This document shows positions 60,431 to 64,000 of a stretch of DNA of 64,000 nucleotides, piece after piece. The position numbers and the translations under genes are program-made. The stretch covers positions 64,970,870 through 65,034,869 of the forward strand of contig CM049307.1 in NCBI GenBank assembly GCA_026874595.1, written 5' to 3'. Numbering within the stretch: the first letter of the stretch is position 1; every line of letters begins with the position of its first letter. The DNA is from Sipunculus nudus (lineage: Eukaryota > Annelida > Sipuncula > Golfingiida > Sipunculidae). The notes under the pieces were generated by a model. The model worked only from the letters and a program-made list of their open reading frames with translations. It ran no database searches and was not told the origin of the DNA.

Positions 60431-60970
60431 CAAAGGTGTTGCCGCCAGCATAATGGAACTGGTAAAACTCGTCATGGTCAATAAACATATGAGGTTTAAG
60501 GATATTAGATTAAACCACAGCTGAGAAACTAATAAGACTGCTGTCATTTGACAGTCTAAAATATAGAAAAAAAATACAGATGCGGAAACTGATAAAATAT
60601 TTATGATCAATAAACCCACCAGATATCAGGACACCATAGATGTGTCCCGATACAGTTTATAGAAGATGACACCATTGATGTAATTTGGCACTCTTAAATA
60701 CAGAAGAAAAAGAGTGTCAGACTAGAAAAATTACAGGTGGCATCTCAAGTCTTCCGGGAATGATAACACTTGTCATGATCAATAAACATACAATGTTTCA
60801 GGACAATATAGGTGAAACCACAGCTGCATGAGTACCTGGTACAATTACTGTCATTTGACGTTCTCAAAAAAAGAGGGGGGGGGGGGTAAATAATAGAAAA
60901 AAATACAGACTGTGCTAAGCTAGAGGAAGAAATGGAAGCAAATATAAGAAAATGTTTGGGTGACACTTGT
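60431..60970 (-). repeat. Degenerate tandem repeat, about 160-170-bp units
   Basis: The order 'atggtcaataaacatatgagg', 'ccacagctgaga', 'actgtcatttgacagtct' near 60475-60560 recurs near 60775-60865 ('atgatcaataaacatacaatg', 'ccacagctgcatga', 'actgtcatttgacgttct'), with a third partial copy near 60605. A poly-G tract lies at 60876-60887. Confidence 0.6.
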
Positions 60971-60999
60971 GCAAAATTTATTCTAGCCAAGATCTAGAC

Positions 61000-62047
61000 A
61001 ACATCAAATCTGGAGACAATTCGACAGGGGGTCATACATATGAACATTTATGCATATGGATTTTCTTGCCTTTGTTGAGAAAAGCTGAATCTTTTTGATG
61101 GACAGCAGAAGTACCCGAGGTATCAGAAGGACGCTGCATGAATACCAAAGGTCAGAGGTCACCAATAACGATAGGGCACGATGTGACCTTATATTGAGCT
61201 TTTCCATTTTCTACCTCTGCCAACGATGACATAGGTTGCTGTAAGTCTGAGCAATATGTCCGAATGTTCTCAATGCATTTCGATGGAGTTTTGTGGATTG
61301 GTGGGTCATGACCCAAAGAAGAAAGGCAATATATATACCTTGGGATGTACAGGTAAAGTTAAAATGCGGTCAGCATCCAGCCAATTTCGCTTCTTTTCTC
61401 TGCTGCCGTACATGTTTCTCACTATGGAGATTTTTTTAGATATTTCGTGGACAATCATGGTATATTTAAATTCTATATTTACTGCTAGTGATGGAATCGA
61501 CGCTGTAATGGTGCTATGTATTATAACAATGGAAAATAGTGCCTCTATCGCGTCACAATAATGTAAGCAACAAAAAACTGCGTTCGACAGGTGAAGTTTC
61601 CTTTTTTATATAAACTAATGAGAATTAGGTAGATATACTGGAGACAGGTAATACAAGCTGTATCATAAATCAGTAATTGGTCCGCCTTGCCGTCCCGTCT
61701 GGCTCCAAATTGCATTTGTCTTCAATAGCCGAAAACATAATTGTATGCATTTTATTTAAAATTTTGAAAGGCAAAATATCGGTTAAAAGGGTAAACAAAG
61801 AAAGGTAGAGAACCTTGGTCTATAGACACACGATATTATAATCTTTATCGCTCTTAATTTTTATAAGGTGTATGAATTTAAACCAATATGTTCTTTCTGT
61901 TTTCGTCTTTGATAAATAAATTGGACCCATGCAGTATAATTTTACTCTTTACGTCTTCATCTTGTCGGCACGGTAGTTTAAGTTGAAGGCAATATTTAGA
62001 AAGATATGACCCTAGAGGTCCATCGTGATAAATATGTACACCCAAAA

Positions 62048-62095
<48 letters not shown>

Positions 62096-62950
62096 GGGTT
62101 ACGGAAAATTGATGAGTCTTCTTGATTCGGGAAGATCAACTTAATTTTGGGGACGGACCTGAATGATCAATTAAGGAAATGGCGGAGGCATGCGCTCCGT
62201 GAGTGCTTTTTAGTCGTACATCTAGTTATAACAAAGGTCTTCAAGAGCTGTGACTTTTGTAGAAACCTTATCCGTGATATTCCGTTTTGGTGGATACAGT
62301 ATAGTTTAGATGGGACATGCGGTCACAATTGTCTATTAAACTATGCGCGTACAGATCGCATACATTACAGTATATATATGTCTATGTATATATATGTATT
62401 TCATGCAGTGACTATGAATCGGCTATATATTGCAACATGACTGGTAAATAATAGCCTTACTGAATGAGTAATGGGAAATCTTTTTTTTTTTGGTCGGTAG
62501 GCCTAATATAATGACATTTGCAGTGCATGCACGACAGTTCATCAAGTGCTTGTGTATCTGCAAATCTGTACGTATATATAACGTGTACAAGTGGACGAGC
62601 ACCAAGTGGTGCATGTTTTTTTATGGAAAAAAACTTAAATTTCCTCTGTCTTAGTTGTCTAATAGATAATTCAAAACTAATATAAGATTTAGCCTTTTCC
62701 GAATGTATTTACGAGAGAGTCGCAAATATACACAGAAGTCTATATCATGCACCGTGAAGTGTATGTAATATATTTTCAGTGTTCTGGTATTTCTTCTGCA
62801 AGATAAGCCATTTTGTGTGATGTTCAGCTCCTTTAATCAAGCTAAAATAGAGTTGACCTGTTAAACACATCAGAAATATAGCTTAACAGTGGGGACAAAA
62901 TGATAAAGAAGATTTATAATTACATATTCATTGACCTTATATATTCTGCG
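61000..62950. other. Low-repeat DNA, no gene assigned
   Basis: A 101-residue plus frame (61256-61561) and a 97-residue plus frame (62147-62440) have no recognisable family or splice sites. A (TA)n run lies at 62051-62092. Confidence 0.4.
62051..62092. repeat. (TA)n microsatellite
   Basis: About 20 TA repeats. Confidence 0.95.
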
Positions 62951-63722
62951 TGGAAGCTTAAAATGTGCCAGTCACTGGCTGAAGGTGGGGCTTTATGACA
63001 AAGAGGATGTCCTGCGGGCACACAGCGGTCATCAATCAATACCACCGTTTATGTGTGACTCTGAACCTTAAATTTCATTTGCAAAAATGACGGAGGGATA
63101 TATCATTAGCCCGGATGATAAAGGTATACATCATCTGAATACTGCACAGTCACCCGGCTTTACATCTCTATCAATAATAAATATCTGCTCGCCGTGGCCT
63201 GACAATCTTGTGATCCATATGCGGGCATCTTTAATGTAAGCCATGAGCCTCGATGAATAAAATGGCCGACAGCATGAGGCCTCAGTCTCCTTGTTTAATA
63301 GATTTCCAACGGCAATTGTCAAATTGCGCCATCACATCTCCGGCAGTCTCGTTAAAGGCCTGGGGATAATTTGCACTCGAGGGGAATATGAAACTGCCTG
63401 AGCTGTTGTATTATGTGAGGGGATGGTGGGCCGAGAATTTCATGGCATCTCTTGACATTAGCGAATCGATATTTGCAGAATGATCTAGCTACAGCAAACA
63501 CTTGCGGAAACACTGGCATTATTGACAGCAACGCCACCGGGAAATTTCTTGGTAGTCTTGAAACTGACGCCGCCCGCCTGCAATCGCCTAACAGGCTGTT
63601 GGCAGAGCCGAGAACTCGTATATAATTACATTTGACCCGGCTTATTTGCGGCTGCTTGGGGTTGATTCCATTGAGATGAATAATGAAAGAGAAGTTAAAT
63701 GGGCGCGGAAGGAACACCGTGA
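62951..63722 (+). promoter_or_regulatory. Possible promoter/5' UTR island of the right-edge gene
   Basis: About 770 bp of repeat-free, GC-balanced sequence directly upstream of the candidate first exon, rich in varied words ('gcgccatcacatctccggca', 'ggaagggacc'-free, 'taattacatttgacccggc', 'aatgggcgcggaagg'). The texture fits a promoter, 5' UTR or conserved regulatory region. A 121-residue minus-strand frame (63717-63352) overlaps it and lacks family features. Confidence 0.3.
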
Positions 63723-63785
63723 ATGGTGAGGCTTATCAAGTGTTTTGCCGACGACAGACCTCAGCAGGAAATCATAGCGACACAG
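63723..63785 (+). CDS. Candidate first coding exon of a gene leaving the window
   Basis: ATG at 63723, directly preceded by an in-frame TGA, opens 21 codons (MVRLIKCFADDRP, then QQEIIATQ) and ends at ACACAG|GTGAGTAGG, a near-perfect splice donor in phase 0. The Gln/Glu and hydrophobic mix looks protein-like. The rest of the gene would lie beyond the right edge. I do not recognise the family. The strong donor next to a repeat-free island is the main support. Confidence 0.42.
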
Positions 63786-64000
63786 GTGAGTAGGCCAGCC
63801 ATATTTCGGCCATGGCACGGTGCACCCGTGTGCTGCTGGCTTTTTAGCTTACGTGCAATGGGAATTGGAGTCACCTTCACCACAGCGTGATTCACTGATC
63901 GACTCGATATGTTAAAGCACTGCAAGACTCCCGGGTGTAATTGGCCGGTTTCATTCCGTGCCTTTTTCCTTAACAGAGTTACTTAATATTGACGCAATCG

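Noticed and set aside
63352-63717. 121-residue minus-strand frame at the right edge
   Set aside because: It has no family features and overlaps the likely promoter or 5' UTR of the plus-strand candidate exon.

Overview
The window looks like nuclear DNA from a marine invertebrate, most likely a bivalve or other mollusc. It is AT-rich, with introns, dense microsatellites, and several dispersed repeat families (the 'AGCTCAGCTGA' hairpin family, 'GGTGGCGCCACC'-bearing families, tRNA-type SINEs, pogo/Tigger, hAT and LINE remnants) whose style I associate with bivalve genomes. The taxon is an inference. There is no operon structure and nothing bacterial; most apparent open frames are short chance frames or frames through tandem repeats.

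The one gene I identify firmly is on the minus strand: MSRB1 (selenoprotein R), a methionine-R-sulfoxide reductase, in three coding exons (25276-25222, 22492-22350, 21430-21305). The splice junctions are clean, the two CxxC zinc pairs are present, and an in-frame TGA at 21352-21350 lies exactly at the catalytic selenocysteine. Two or three short candidate exons of unknown genes are given at low confidence: 63723-63785 (+), which ends in a strong donor and would be the start of a gene leaving the window; 31197-31003 (-); and 52912-53015 (+).

Layout. 0.7-5.0 kb: copies of a hairpin-ended dispersed repeat, one interrupted by a short DNA transposon with an 8-bp target duplication. 5.6-6.9 kb: a pogo/Tigger-like element with a CENP-B-type transposase exon. 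7.2-14.7 kb: a mosaic of locally tandem dispersed repeats. 15-20 kb: mostly unique DNA plus a second copy of the 8-bp-duplication element. 20.2-25.4 kb: MSRB1, with a MITE downstream and a SINE in intron 1. 26.6-30.1 kb: a 3.5-kb foldback palindrome with a nested third end. 31.6-37.8 kb: a large 94/63-bp minisatellite. 39.0-41.7 kb: a dead LINE. 42-49 kb: low-repeat DNA with mixed-composition islands that resemble conserved non-coding elements. 49.3-51.2 kb: a 39-bp minisatellite inside an older decayed array. 52-53.4 kb: another island with a possible exon. 54-61 kb: a second dispersed-repeat mosaic. 61-64 kb: low-repeat DNA leading to the candidate first exon at the right edge.

The genes do not form a pathway. 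The main interest is the selenoprotein gene, the foldback element, the two minisatellites with higher-order structure, and the unassigned islands and exons.
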